A stretch of 64,000 nt of DNA, from NCBI GenBank assembly GCA_026129545.1, contig JAHCHX010000002.1, positions 124,001 to 188,000 of the forward strand, written 5' to 3'. A model generated the notes under the pieces. It saw only the letters and a list, made by a program, of their open reading frames with translations. It was not told the origin of the DNA and did no database searches. Within the stretch, counting starts at the first letter, position 1. Every line of letters begins with the position of its first letter. The translations under genes were made by a program, and so were the position numbers. Below, in pieces: positions 8,600 through 18,544 of the stretch. This DNA comes from Saprospiraceae bacterium (GTDB lineage: Bacteria > Bacteroidota > Bacteroidia > Chitinophagales > Saprospiraceae).

Positions 8600-10108
8600 A
8601 TGAAACAGAAGTTTGCTTTTTCGCCAAAAATCATCCTCGCGCTTGCCCTCACGACAAGCACAGTCGTAGGCTGCAAAAAAGAATTTCTCGACCGCAAACC
8701 ACTCGGCGAGCTGACCTACGACACCTTTTTTGCCACGGAAGCGCAAGCCATTCAGGCCACCAACGCCGTTTACAATCAATTCCGCTCGTGGGAATGTGTG
8801 GGCTTGGGTTATCTCGGCGTCACCGACATCATCAGCGACGACGCGGACAAAGGCTCCACGCCCAACGACCAGCCCTTGCTGGCCGACATTGACAACTTCA
8901 ACTTCGATGCCGCCAACACTTACTTCAGCCAAGTCTGGACGGGCTACTATCGCGCTATCGCACGCGCCAACATCGCCATCAAACGCATCCCCGATGTGCC
9001 AAACATGAACGAAACCTTGCGCAAGCGGCTCATCGGCGAGTGCAAATTCCTGCGGGCCTATTCGTATTTCTTGCTGGTGCAGTGGTTCGGCGATTTGCCA
9101 ATCATCACCGAGCCACTAAGCGCCGAGGATTACTACAACCAAAGCCGCCGACCCGTCGGTGAGGTGCACGCCCTCATCGAACGCGACTTGCTCGATGCCA
9201 TAGAGGCTCTCCCAAACAAGTCCGGCTACGAGCCGAAGGACTTGGGCCGCGCCACGAAAGGTGCGGCGCAAGGCATTTTGGCAAAACTCTATCTTTTGAA
9301 AAAAGACTTCCCCAAGGCGGAGCAGTACAGTCTCGACCTCATCAATTCAATGCAGTACAACCTGCTATCGAGGTACTCCGACAATTTTTTGCCGATTGGC
9401 GAAAATGGCGCTGAATCCGTGTTCGAAATCACCGCCGCCGCGTTGCAGCCCGATGCCGGCGGCGTGGTGGGACCGGGTGCCACACCCTACAACATGATAC
9501 AAGGCGTGCGGGGCAACCCCAACCTCGGCTGGGGCTTCAACCGCCCTTCGGACAACCTCGTGTCTTTTTATGAAAATGGCGACCCCCGCCGCGACGCGAC
9601 GGTGATTTATGTCGGCGAAGTATTGCCCGATGGCGTGACGGTGGTGCAACCCAACCCAGAAATACTTGTGCCGCGCTTCAATCAGAAAGCATGGGTGCCG
9701 CCCCATCCCGGTTTGCAAGACAACGGGCCGGGCAACATTCGAATCCTGCGCTATGCCGATGTGCTGTTGGTGGCGGCAGAGGCTTTGAACGAAAACAACA
9801 AGCCCGCCGAGGCATTGATTTTCCTCAATCAAGTGCGCAAACGCGCTCGTGGTACCAGCCAAGTGGTGTTGCCCGACGTGACGGTGACGGACCAAGCACT
9901 GCTTCGGGAAAGAATCTATCGCGAGCGCCGGGCAGAATTGGCTATGGAGCAGCACCGTTGGTTCGACCTTTTGCGGTGGGGACGTGCGGAACAAGTGATG
10001 CAAGCCGTCGGGAAAAATTTCGTTGCCCCCAAACACTGGCTCCTGCCCATCCCACAAAGCGAGGTGGATTTGACGGATGGAAGCATCAGGCAGAATCCGG
10101 GATACTGA
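8600..10108 (+). CDS. susD: SusD/RagB-type glycan-binding lipoprotein
   Basis: A 502-residue surface lipoprotein that captures glycans and closes over the SusC barrel. The signal peptide ends in a lipobox (TVVGC), followed by the SusD N-terminal signature KKEFLDRKPLGELTYDTFF. TPR-like helices follow (RANIAIKRIPDV, LRAYSYFLLVQWFGDLPI). The C-terminus has the conserved RERRAELAMEQHRWFDLLRWG and ends with QNPGY. It is co-directional with SusC and probably co-transcribed. Its stop codon is followed within two bases by an inverted TGTTYGT repeat array, likely the 3' end of the operon. Confidence 0.96.
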   Translation: MKQKFAFSPKIILALALTTSTVVGCKKEFLDRKPLGELTYDTFFATEAQAIQATNAVYNQFRSWECVGLGYLGVTDIISDDADKGSTPNDQPLLADIDNFNFDAANTYFSQVWTGYYRAIARANIAIKRIPDVPNMNETLRKRLIGECKFLRAYSYFLLVQWFGDLPIITEPLSAEDYYNQSRRPVGEVHALIERDLLDAIEALPNKSGYEPKDLGRATKGAAQGILAKLYLLKKDFPKAEQYSLDLINSMQYNLLSRYSDNFLPIGENGAESVFEITAAALQPDAGGVVGPGATPYNMIQGVRGNPNLGWGFNRPSDNLVSFYENGDPRRDATVIYVGEVLPDGVTVVQPNPEILVPRFNQKAWVPPHPGLQDNGPGNIRILRYADVLLVAAEALNENNKPAEALIFLNQVRKRARGTSQVVLPDVTVTDQALLRERIYRERRAELAMEQHRWFDLLRWGRAEQVMQAVGKNFVAPKHWLLPIPQSEVDLTDGSIRQNPGY

Positions 10109-10109
10109 T

Positions 10110-10368
10110 GGCTCGTTTGTTGTTCGTTGTTTGTTGTTTGTTGTTTGTTGTTTGTTGTTCGTTGTTCGTTGTTTGTTGGTGGTTGTTTGTTGTTCGTTGT
10201 TTGTTGTTTGTTGGTGGTTGTTTGTTGTTCGTTGTTTGTTGTTCGTTGTTTGTTGTTCGTTGTTTGGTTGTAGGAAAAAACACAACGATTGTTTGTTGTT
10301 CTTTCTCCTGCATTCTCACAACAACAACAACAACAAACAAACGAACAACAAACAACGAACAACAAACT
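10110..10368. repeat. Inverted TGTTYGT heptamer array between converging genes
   Basis: The left arm (about 10114-10274) is built of 7-bp units TGTTTGT and TGTTCGT, with a few TGGTGGT variants. The right arm (about 10318-10368) carries the complementary ACAAACA/ACGAACA units. About 43 bp of unrelated sequence separates them. The left arm starts at the SusD stop, and the right arm starts at the stop of the adenosyltransferase gene, so both mRNAs have the same repeat directly after their stop codons. No spacers are present, so it is not a CRISPR. Confidence 0.9.
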
Positions 10369-10921
10369 AACTGCCTCTTGGATTCCATTTCACCTCTTCC
10401 GCGCCCAAGTCGTGCGCCAATTGGCGAGCCAACATGAAGAAATAATCGGAAAGCCGGTTGAGATACTGAAGCACAACATCCTCCACAGGTTCCTCGCCGT
10501 GCAACGCCACGGCAAGGCGCTCGGCGCGGCGGCAGACGGTGCGGCAGACGTGGCATACCGACACCGTAGAATGCCCGCCGGGAAGTATGAAATGTTTGAG
10601 TGGCGGTAGAGTTGAGTCTATTTCGTCCATTTCTTTTTCCAAAATCTCAATATCGGAAGGCAGAAGGTCCGGCACGGGCGGGTGCTTGGCCGGGTCGGAG
10701 GCCAAATGAGCGCCGACGGTGAAAAGGCGATGTTGGATTTGCGCCAAAACGTCTCGTATATGCTGGTTATCAAGCGAATCGCGCAGCCAACCCACGAACG
10801 AATTGAGCTCGTCCACTGTGCCGTAAGCGTCCACCCGAAGGTGGCTTTTCGGCACCCGGCGACCGCCAAAAAGGGCTGTTTCGCCCTTGTCTCCTGTTTT
10901 AGTGTAGATTCTGAAAGCCAT
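10367..10921 (-). CDS. Cob(I)alamin adenosyltransferase, PduO/MMAB type
   Basis: A 184-residue ATP:corrinoid adenosyltransferase that makes adenosylcobalamin from cob(I)alamin and ATP in the cytoplasm. Diagnostic residues: YTKTGDKGETALFGG at the N-terminus (ATP-binding motif), DAYGTVDELNSFVG, and the C-terminal helix CRTVCRRAERL. Length is usual for the family. This implies that the cell uses a B12-dependent enzyme such as methylmalonyl-CoA mutase, which is not in this window. The start codon lies about 10 bp from a palindromic repeat element that fills the gap to ettA, so its 5' UTR or promoter lies within or next to that element. Confidence 0.93.
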   Translation of the reverse strand: MAFRIYTKTGDKGETALFGGRRVPKSHLRVDAYGTVDELNSFVGWLRDSLDNQHIRDVLAQIQHRLFTVGAHLASDPAKHPPVPDLLPSDIEILEKEMDEIDSTLPPLKHFILPGGHSTVSVCHVCRTVCRRAERLAVALHGEEPVEDVVLQYLNRLSDYFFMLARQLAHDLGAEEVKWNPRGS

Positions 10922-10930
10922 ATTGTTAGA

Positions 10931-11106
10931 GTTGTCGCGGTGGAGAGGTTTGGCAATAGGGAAGCTCTTTTTCCGACTGGTTTCGCTAAATTTTTCGTCG
11001 AATATGCCCGATGCGCTCCGTCAAATCGGGAGCAAACTTTGCAAAATTTGTCTCAGCAGTCGAAAAAATGGCAATCCCCCCCCGCTCAAAGACCCCACCG
11101 CGACAA
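10931..11106. repeat. Palindromic GCGGTGGAG element, copy 1
   Basis: Terminal inverted repeats (GCGGTGGAGAGGTTTGG near 10937 and its complement near 11087-11101) enclose a body with TTTTTCCGACTGG and AAATTTTTCG. It is the reverse-oriented and more diverged relative of the elements at 49649-49796 and 52446-52604. It fills nearly the whole gap between ettA (stop at 11112) and the adenosyltransferase start. No coding potential is supported. Confidence 0.75.
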
Positions 11107-11111
11107 GTCAA

Positions 11112-12782
<1,671 letters not shown>

Positions 12783-13138
12783 CTATTTTTGTTGATTTGT
12801 GGAAATGTTGATTCGGTGATTTGCTGTACGCAGTAACGCTGTTCTGACAGTGCGCGGGGACAGAACGTCGCTCCGACCTACAAGGCGGGCGCAAAGGTAG
12901 GCGGAAGACGGGAGGGATTTGAAGGAGATTTGAAATTTATGGGGCAGCGGAGGAAAGGACGACTTGCAAGTTTTTCATTTAGACTGGATATACAAGATTT
13001 ACTGCGTTTTTTTTCGAGAAAGGGTATGAATCCCGTAAATTTTGTAGTTTCCGTCAACGAATATCACTTGTGAGAAAGAAAGCCACAAAAGGCATTATCC
13101 CCTTCTTGTCCCGATTTATTTTTACCCGGAGCCTCTCT
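12783..13138. other. 356-bp non-coding gap
   Basis: Between the ettA start and the stop of the DUF1573 gene; no gene is supported. It holds the ettA promoter element near 12892 and a degenerate inverted pair (ATACAAGATTTACTG near 12990 and CCGTAAATTTTGTAG near 13034). That pair resembles the GACAGGATT/ACAAGATT hairpin family seen at 20086 and 59485. Confidence 0.5.
12892..12899 (-). promoter_or_regulatory. Putative -7 element for ettA
   Basis: Read on the minus strand this is TACCTTTG, matching the Bacteroidota -7 consensus TAnnTTTG. No convincing -33 TTTG sits at the right distance. It would give a 5' UTR of about 100 nt. Confidence 0.4.
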
Positions 13139-13588
13139 TCATTTCTCTATCTCAAACTTGTACTCCACCATCTCGATGCGCGGATAACCCGCAGCGTCGT
13201 TTTGTTTGAAAACGATGTTGATGCCGATGGTTTCGGGCGCGTCTTTTTCCGTGCTGTCAAACACCACATCGAGGCGGCCCTTGTGGCCGGGCTTGATGAT
13301 GCCGCGCGGGAAATCCACTTTGGTGCACTCGCAGGCATCCACGATGTCAATTTGCGCGTCGGCGCCGGAGGTGTTGGTGAACTCAAAAAACGTCTCGCGT
13401 TTTTCGCCTTTTTTCACTTTGCCGAAATCCACCATTTTTTTGTCCCATGTCACGAAGGCGGCAGCGGGGGGTGTGGCGACGGCGGCGAGGTCGGCGGGAG
13501 CCGATGGGGCGGGTTGCGCTTTTTGAGCGGATGAACAGGAGAGGAGTGTGCCGAGGGCGAGGAAGGTGAATAAAAAGTGTCGTTTCAT
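13139..13588 (-). CDS. DUF1573 lipoprotein
   Basis: A 149-residue secreted protein with a lipobox (LGTLLSC) and one DUF1573 immunoglobulin-like domain. Typical core: MVDFGKVKKGEKRETFFEFTN, then a CECTKVDFPRGIIKPG turn and VDVVFDST-like strands. I start it at 13588 (MKRHFLFTFLALG), which opens the signal peptide; a longer frame would put 16 polar residues in front. DUF1573 proteins are common in Bacteroidota and thought to be structural or adhesive envelope proteins, but no activity is established. It is read towards ettA and away from the monophosphatase. Confidence 0.88.
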   Translation of the reverse strand: MKRHFLFTFLALGTLLSCSSAQKAQPAPSAPADLAAVATPPAAAFVTWDKKMVDFGKVKKGEKRETFFEFTNTSGADAQIDIVDACECTKVDFPRGIIKPGHKGRLDVVFDSTEKDAPETIGINIVFKQNDAAGYPRIEMVEYKFEIEK

Positions 13589-13665
13589 GTCGTGTGTTCT
13601 TTTGTCTGATGACGGGCTCGATGAGCGACTGTTCAACGTTATTGTGCATAAGGTGGGGACATCGG

Positions 13666-14463
13666 TCAGGCAGTTTTGAAATGCTTTTGCACTATTTGCA
13701 ATGCTTTTTCAAACACTGCCGTGTTGCAGGCCAGCAGTTCCCTTTGCTCGATGAAGGCGCTGCCGCCGCCGAAGTCCGTGACTTGGCCGCCAGCCTCGCG
13801 CACCAGCACCGCGCCAGCAGCCACATCCCAAGCGTTGAGGCCATATTCAAAAAACAAATCGAAACGCCCTGCCGCCACCCAAGCCAAATCGAGCGCCGCC
13901 GAGCCGAACCTACGCGCCCCGCGCCCTTCGGCCATGAACGCCCGCAAGGCTGCGAACCATTCGTCGGCGCGGCTAAAATTGTGGTAGGGGAACCCCGTGG
14001 CCACCAGCGCCTGCCGCATCTCACCGCGCTGGCTCACGCGGATGGGCTGGCCGTTGCACCAGGCGCCGCCGCCCTGCCAAGCGTAGAAGGTCTCCTCTTG
14101 CGGGATGTGATGCACGATGCCCAACACCAGCTCATCACCGGCTTTCAGCCCCACGCTGACGGAAAAGTGCGGCACGCCGTAGAGAAAATTGGTGGTGCCG
14201 TCCAAAGGGTCAATAATCCACTGCAGCTCGGCATCCTGCTGCTCCACCGTTTCTTCCTCGGTGAGAAACGCAGCTTCTGGCAACAAACGCGACAGGCGTT
14301 CCACGAGCATTTCCTCCGCATGGCGGTCCACATAGCTGACGAGGCCATTGAGAAATTTTTCTTCGATTTGCCCAGTCTGCACCTTGCCGGTTTCGGCTTG
14401 GATGAAGACAGCGGTTTCTTGAACGGCTTTTCCGGCGAGCAGGGTGAGGTGTTCCAAATTCAT
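13666..14463 (-). CDS. suhB: Inositol monophosphatase family protein
   Basis: A 265-residue Mg-dependent, Li-sensitive-type sugar phosphatase. Metal-binding motifs are complete: EEET (FLTEEETVE), WIIDPLDGTTNFLYGVPHF, and the C-terminal WDVAAGAVLVREAGG. The family hydrolyses inositol-1-phosphate and related substrates; SuhB members also act in transcription antitermination, so the exact role is open. Start is the ATG at 14463, 135 bp from the divergent PrsW-type gene. The bases just before the start read CATCTTTGCCCCC, close to a -7 element and suggesting a very short leader. Confidence 0.92.
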   Translation of the reverse strand: MNLEHLTLLAGKAVQETAVFIQAETGKVQTGQIEEKFLNGLVSYVDRHAEEMLVERLSRLLPEAAFLTEEETVEQQDAELQWIIDPLDGTTNFLYGVPHFSVSVGLKAGDELVLGIVHHIPQEETFYAWQGGGAWCNGQPIRVSQRGEMRQALVATGFPYHNFSRADEWFAALRAFMAEGRGARRFGSAALDLAWVAAGRFDLFFEYGLNAWDVAAGAVLVREAGGQVTDFGGGSAFIEQRELLACNTAVFEKALQIVQKHFKTA

Positions 14464-14555
14464 GGGGGCAAAGATGGCGAATCCGTTGTTCTCAAAAAAT
14501 CCTTGTCAAAACAAGCGCGTGGCCTTTCGTCGTTATGCGACATAAAACCTTTGTG

Positions 14556-14563
14556 TATTTTTG
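14556..14563 (+). promoter_or_regulatory. Putative -7 element for the PrsW-type gene
   Basis: TATTTTTG matches the Bacteroidota -7 consensus TAnnTTTG and lies 36 bp before the ATG at 14599. The expected -33 TTTG is not clear. Confidence 0.4.
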
Positions 14564-14598
14564 CCAACCCACATCAAAACGGAAAAAGCCGAAAGCGC

Positions 14599-15639
14599 AT
14601 GGAAAACGCCAAAGACGACTTCAACAAACAGCGGGAAGACATACCACACGAGCCTGAGCATCAGAATTTTGCGAGCAAAGTATCCGATTATGTGACGGAC
14701 TGGGCTGGCACCGAACGGCTCAAGGGATTCAATCTCGGCGACGTGTTTTCGGAGGCGCTCAAACGCCACACCGCCGAGGAAGTCGAGGACTACTTCACCG
14801 TCGGCACACGCACCACCACCCCGCCTATCGAAAAAGTAGAGACCGGATGGCCTCGCCCGTGGATGTTCCTGCGGACGTTTCTCGGTGCCGCGTTTGTCTA
14901 TTTCATTTTCGTGCAAGCATGGAAAGAATACGAAAACATCAACCTCGTGCCGGGGCTGATTATCGTAGGCTCGTTTGCCGTGCCGCTGTCGGCGCTTATT
15001 TTCTTTTTTGAGATGAACGTGCGGCACAACGTGTCGCTCTACCAAATCATCCGGCTGGTGTTTCTCGGCGGCATTGTGTCCATGACGCTCTCCATGATGT
15101 TTTTTCAAATTGGCGACTCGCTCGCTCTGGACTGGCTCGGCGCATCCATGGCGGGCATCGTGGAAGAACCCGGCAAATTGCTGGCACTCGCCATCGTGGT
15201 GAACACGCGCCGCTACCACTACACCCTCAATGGGTTGCTTTTTGGCGCCGCCGTCGGCACGGGGTTCGCGGCATTCGAGAGTGCAGGCTACGCTTTTTAC
15301 GCGGGCCTCTACAACGCCGACGATATGCTTGACAGCATCATGCAGCGCGGAATGCTCGCGCCGTTTGGCCACATCGTGTGGACGGCGATGTGTGCCGGGG
15401 CACTTTGGAAAGTGAAAGCGCAACGAGCGTTCAGTTTCAGGATGTTGGCCGACCAGCGTTTCTATCGCGTGTTTCTCATGGCCGTGCTGATGCACATGAT
15501 TTGGAACAGCCCGATTTATTTGCCTTTTTATCTTAAATACTTTGCGCTGGGCGCTGCCGCTTGGGTCGTCGTTTTTTCTCTGATTCAGGGCGGTCTCTGG
15601 CAGATACAAGAAGAGAAAACGCGATTGACTGGCAGTTAG
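14599..15639 (+). CDS. prsW: PrsW-type intramembrane metalloprotease
   Basis: A 346-residue multi-spanning membrane protein of the PrsW glutamic/metalloprotease family (PF13367). The conserved polar motifs lie in helices: GIVEEPGKLLAL (EE..K), FAAFESAGYAFY (E...Y), FGHIVWTA and MHMIWNSP (His). In Bacillus PrsW cleaves an anti-sigma factor; in Bacteroidota the target is unknown. The N-terminal 90 residues are soluble and acidic (KVSDYVTDWAGTERLKGF). I start it at 14599 (MENAKDDFNKQ); the frame is open further upstream only because it runs antisense through the monophosphatase gene. About eight membrane segments are visible. Confidence 0.88.
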   Translation: MENAKDDFNKQREDIPHEPEHQNFASKVSDYVTDWAGTERLKGFNLGDVFSEALKRHTAEEVEDYFTVGTRTTTPPIEKVETGWPRPWMFLRTFLGAAFVYFIFVQAWKEYENINLVPGLIIVGSFAVPLSALIFFFEMNVRHNVSLYQIIRLVFLGGIVSMTLSMMFFQIGDSLALDWLGASMAGIVEEPGKLLALAIVVNTRRYHYTLNGLLFGAAVGTGFAAFESAGYAFYAGLYNADDMLDSIMQRGMLAPFGHIVWTAMCAGALWKVKAQRAFSFRMLADQRFYRVFLMAVLMHMIWNSPIYLPFYLKYFALGAAAWVVVFSLIQGGLWQIQEEKTRLTGS

Positions 15640-15727
15640 TCACCACGTTTTTTGTTTTTTTGAAAACCCGAAGCATCATTTCCCGTTTTGTTCCAAATGT
15701 GTCCCCCAATCCCAGACTGCCCCAAAA

Positions 15728-15834
15728 TATACCTTGATTCGCTAGGGTTTTTCAGACGACCATGATTGATGCCCCTGATTCTGACCAAATTGCGATTGTA
15801 GCCATGCCCAAAACTTGGCGGCGCGAAGCATATA
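15728..15834. repeat. TATACCTTGATTCG dispersed repeat, copy A
   Basis: Starts with TATACCTTGATTCG and contains GCCATGCCCAAAACTTGGCG near its right end. A second copy at 54078-54182 has the same two blocks at identical spacing, and over 93 bp about four-fifths of positions agree by my count. The right end (AAAACTTGGCGGC) is also shared with the insertion at 40581-40696. Probably a small mobile or structured non-coding element. Confidence 0.75.
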
Positions 15835-15903
15835 TGCGCCCCTTAGAAGTGATAAAAAAACATAAAGACCCGAAGGTTCGACACAGCTATTCCCGGTTTG
15901 TGA

Positions 15904-15942
15904 GAGGTGTCATCTTTTGAGGAACGAAAAAGGTGACACCTC
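15904..15942. terminator. GAGGTGTCA hairpin
   Basis: Arms GAGGTGTCATC and GGTGACACCTC with a 17-nt loop. It lies 265 bp downstream of the PrsW-type gene. There is no U-run directly after the stem, so its role as a terminator is uncertain. Confidence 0.35.
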
Positions 15943-16020
15943 GGCCTGTTTTTGAGATGTCACCCCTCCATCCTTCCGGGATGACACCTCAGAACCCGAC
16001 AAAGCGAGAATCAATGGGTC

Positions 16021-16039
16021 TGACACACTTTTCTGAACA
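16021..16039. repeat. Solo terminal repeat of the 62402-62569 MITE family
   Basis: TGACACACTTTTCTGAACA is identical to the inner 19 bases of the right terminal repeat of the element at 62402-62569. No complete partner end is visible here, so this looks like a remnant. Confidence 0.6.
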
Positions 16040-16096
16040 TTCTTCACCCCCCTCAAATCAAACCAGAAACCCTCAAACCTTCAAACCCACTTTATT

Positions 16097-16816
16097 ATGA
16101 AAAAACACTTTCTCTCCATGTTGCTATTGCTTGGCGTGTTCGCTTTCTCATCGTGCGATGCGCTCAAAGATGTCACCGATGGCGTGCTGTCCGCTCCCAC
16201 GTTGGAAGAAATCGGTCGAGGCCTGAAAGAGGCGCTTTCCAGCGGTGTCACAAAAGGCGTGAACAACCTTTCGCAACGCGACGGCTATTTCAAAAGCGCC
16301 TACAAAATCCTGCTGCCCCCGGAGGCACGAACGGTGGCGGACAAACTGCGCCCCGTGCCGGGTTTTGCCAATCTGGAAAACGAGCTGATTGAAAAAATGA
16401 ACCGAGGCGCGGAAGAGGCGGCCAAAGAGGCCGGGCCAATCTTTTTGAGCGCCATTCGGCAAATGACTTTTCAGGATGCCCGCAACATTCTCTTGGGGGC
16501 CGACAACGCCGCTACCGAATACCTCACCCGAACCACGAGCCAACAACTTTATGAAAAATTCAACCCCAAAATCGTGGCTTCTTTGGATAAAATCGGCGCG
16601 AACAATCTCTGGCGAAATGCCGCCGATACCTACAACAAAATCCCTCTCGTGACGAAAGTGAACAACGACCTCGACGACTATGTGACCCGCAAGGCGCTCG
16701 ACGGCTTGTTTGGCAAAATCGCCGAGGAGGAGCGCAATATCCGTCGCAACAGAGGCGCTCGCTCCACGGCGCTGCTCCAAAAGGTGTTTGCGCAGCAAGA
16801 CTCCAACCGGAAGTGA
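16097..16816 (+). CDS. DUF4197 lipoprotein
   Basis: A 239-residue DUF4197 protein. Lipoprotein signal peptide with lipobox (FAFSSC). The mature part is helical, with the family's opening (LEEIGRGLKEALSSGVTKGVNNLSQ) and the conserved YFKSAYKILLPPEAR, FANLENELIEKMNRGAEEAA and IPLVTKVNNDLDDYVTRKALDGLF. This last block is the most conserved part of DUF4197. Periplasmic or outer-membrane location is expected; no activity is known. It stands 115 bp before the peroxiredoxin gene on the same strand. Confidence 0.88.
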   Translation: MKKHFLSMLLLLGVFAFSSCDALKDVTDGVLSAPTLEEIGRGLKEALSSGVTKGVNNLSQRDGYFKSAYKILLPPEARTVADKLRPVPGFANLENELIEKMNRGAEEAAKEAGPIFLSAIRQMTFQDARNILLGADNAATEYLTRTTSQQLYEKFNPKIVASLDKIGANNLWRNAADTYNKIPLVTKVNNDLDDYVTRKALDGLFGKIAEEERNIRRNRGARSTALLQKVFAQQDSNRK

Positions 16817-16931
16817 GCCAACGAACGCCGCGCTTGAACAAAAGCAACGGCCTCACGTTGTCCCATCCGTTTTTCAGCCCCCGAGCCTTCGTCGGGGCCT
16901 CATTTGTTTTCACTCGCAATTCGCTGTCAAT

Positions 16932-17387
16932 ATGTTTCACTTAAAAGAAGGTGATGCCGCCCCCGATTTTTCGGCCTCCAACGAAAAAGGCCAAACCGTG
17001 CGGCTTTCAGACTACAAGGGCAAAAAACTCGTGCTTTACTTTTACCCGAAAGACGACACGCCCGGCTGCACCGCCGAGGCGTGCAGCCTGCGCGATGGCT
17101 ATGGCGCTTTCCAAGCCAGAGGCTACGAGATACTCGGGGTCAGCCCCGACTCGGTGAAAAAGCACGTCAAGTTTCAGGAAAAATACAACTTGCCTTTTGG
17201 CCTATTGGCCGATGAAGACCACGCAGTGGCCGAGGCCTATGGTGTGTGGGGACCCAAAAAATTCATGGGCCGCACCTACGATGGCATCCATCGCACCACA
17301 TTCGTCATTGATGAAACAGGCAAAATAGAGCGCATCATCGCCAAGGTGGACACGGGCAACCACGCCGAGCAGTTGCTGCAAGCCTGA
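16932..17387 (+). CDS. bcp: Thiol peroxidase, Bcp/PrxQ-type peroxiredoxin
   Basis: A 151-residue cytoplasmic peroxiredoxin that reduces hydrogen and organic peroxides using thioredoxin. Active site: YFYPKDDTPGCTAEACSLRD, with peroxidatic Cys in TPGCT and the resolving Cys five residues later (EAC), the Bcp/PrxQ arrangement. The C-terminus has RTTFVIDETGKIERI. I start it at 16932 (MFHLKEGDAAPDF); the frame is open further upstream through the DUF4197 gene but without family residues. It ends 5 bp before the stop of the converging di-haem peroxidase gene, so two oxidative-stress genes meet tail to tail. Confidence 0.95.
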   Translation: MFHLKEGDAAPDFSASNEKGQTVRLSDYKGKKLVLYFYPKDDTPGCTAEACSLRDGYGAFQARGYEILGVSPDSVKKHVKFQEKYNLPFGLLADEDHAVAEAYGVWGPKKFMGRTYDGIHRTTFVIDETGKIERIIAKVDTGNHAEQLLQA

Positions 17388-17392
17388 CGCGC

Positions 17393-18322
17393 TCAGAATC
17401 GCGCGTCGGTCAGCGCCTCCAGAAAAACCTTCAGGTCTGATTTTTCCTGCGCCGTCAGTCCCAACGGCTTCGACAGGAGCGAATCTCGCCCAATGGCGTT
17501 GTGCACAAACGCATTTGGGTTGTCGTAGTAGTCAATCACCTCTTCCAATGTCTGGAACATCCCATTGTGCATATAGGGTGCCGTGACTGCCACATTGCGC
17601 AGTCCCGGCACTTTCATTTTGCCCAAGTCTGCGCTATCGCTCGTGATGGCAAATCGCCCCACATCATTCAGGTTCTGGCCGTTGAAAAGGCCGATGTTGC
17701 GAAACTCATCGCCAGTGAAGTCTGGCGAAAAGTGGCAGTCAAAACATTTTCCCTTATCCATAAAAATCTCGCGGCCGCGCACGGCGGCCTCGCTCATGGG
17801 ATTGGGTTGGCCCATCATCCAGCGGTCGAAAGGCGTGTCGGAGGTCTCCAAGGTACGGATGAAATCAGCCAATACCTTGGCCAGCGACTCCATATCTGCT
17901 TCTTTTCCAAAAAGATGAACGAATGCCGGGCCGTATTCGGGGCTTCTGCGGAGGCGCATGGTCACCAGCTCCGGCGTGGCACGCATTTCCAGCGTGTCTT
18001 GAATCGGCATCAGCACCTGTTGCTCCAACGTGAGCGCCCGCCCATCGAAAAAAAAGTGCGCCCGAGCCGACATATTGGTGATGCTGGGCGAGTTGCGTTT
18101 GCCCAAGCGCCCACCCACGCCCCGGCTCACGCGGGCGGTATCGGCAAATGCAAATTGCGGGATGTGGCAGCTGGCGCAACTAATCGTGCTGTCCAACGAG
18201 AGAATAGGGTCGGAAAAAAGGCGCTCGCCCAATTCCTCCGCCGTTGGGAAATCGGCTTTGGCAAAGGAAAGCAGCAAGATGGCGAGTGCGGCAAAAACGA
18301 GTATGGTGGGCCGAACATTCAT
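17393..18322 (-). CDS. Di-haem cytochrome c peroxidase (MauG/CcpA family)
   Basis: A 309-residue secreted peroxidase that reduces hydrogen peroxide in the periplasm with electrons from cytochrome c. Signal peptide at the N-terminus; two haem c sites, CASCH (ISCASCHIPQFAFAD) and CFDCH (KGKCFDCHFSPDFTG). Other conserved parts: RNSPSITNMSARAHFFFDGR, FDRWMMGQ, VPGLRNVAVTAPYMHNGMFQTLEEVIDYYDNP. Length is typical. It converges on bcp, 5 bp apart. The start codon directly follows TACTTTTGCCCCC, which suggests a leaderless or nearly leaderless mRNA. Confidence 0.94.
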   Translation of the reverse strand: MNVRPTILVFAALAILLLSFAKADFPTAEELGERLFSDPILSLDSTISCASCHIPQFAFADTARVSRGVGGRLGKRNSPSITNMSARAHFFFDGRALTLEQQVLMPIQDTLEMRATPELVTMRLRRSPEYGPAFVHLFGKEADMESLAKVLADFIRTLETSDTPFDRWMMGQPNPMSEAAVRGREIFMDKGKCFDCHFSPDFTGDEFRNIGLFNGQNLNDVGRFAITSDSADLGKMKVPGLRNVAVTAPYMHNGMFQTLEEVIDYYDNPNAFVHNAIGRDSLLSKPLGLTAQEKSDLKVFLEALTDARF

Positions 18323-18327
18323 GGGGG

Positions 18328-18335
18328 CAAAAGTA
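18328..18335 (-). promoter_or_regulatory. Putative -7 element directly before the peroxidase start
   Basis: Minus-strand TACTTTTG (TAnnTTTG consensus), five C's before the ATG. Transcription would begin at or within a few bases of the start codon. The -33 element is not clear. Confidence 0.45.
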
Positions 18336-18544
18336 AGAAGGCAAAAAGTGGGGCGGAAGGGTGTTTTGGAAATGTTTGCAAAAGAGTTGAAAATCAGATG
18401 CCTCCTGCCACCACCCGCAGGTTTTTGCGACCAAATTTTCCAATGTCAAAAAAAATTGACGCGGCACGTGGGTACCAACGAGCGTATCGAGCAAGCTTAT
18501 GTGTAAAAGGCTCACGATACAAGGTATAAAAAAGGGAACCAGTC

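Larger units (their letters stand above)
15640..16096. other. 457-bp intergenic region rich in repeats
   Basis: No gene is supported. It holds the dispersed repeat at 15728-15834, two hairpins with GAGGTGTCA/TGACACCTC arms (15904-15942 and 15954-15990), and a solitary terminal repeat at 16021-16039. The hairpins could end transcription of the PrsW-type gene, although neither has a clean T tail. Confidence 0.6.

Noticed and set aside
13594..14598. Long N-terminal extension of the PrsW-type gene
   Set aside because: The extension is antisense to the inositol monophosphatase gene, which has complete metal-binding motifs. The PrsW start at 14599 is supported by a promoter-like box and family length.
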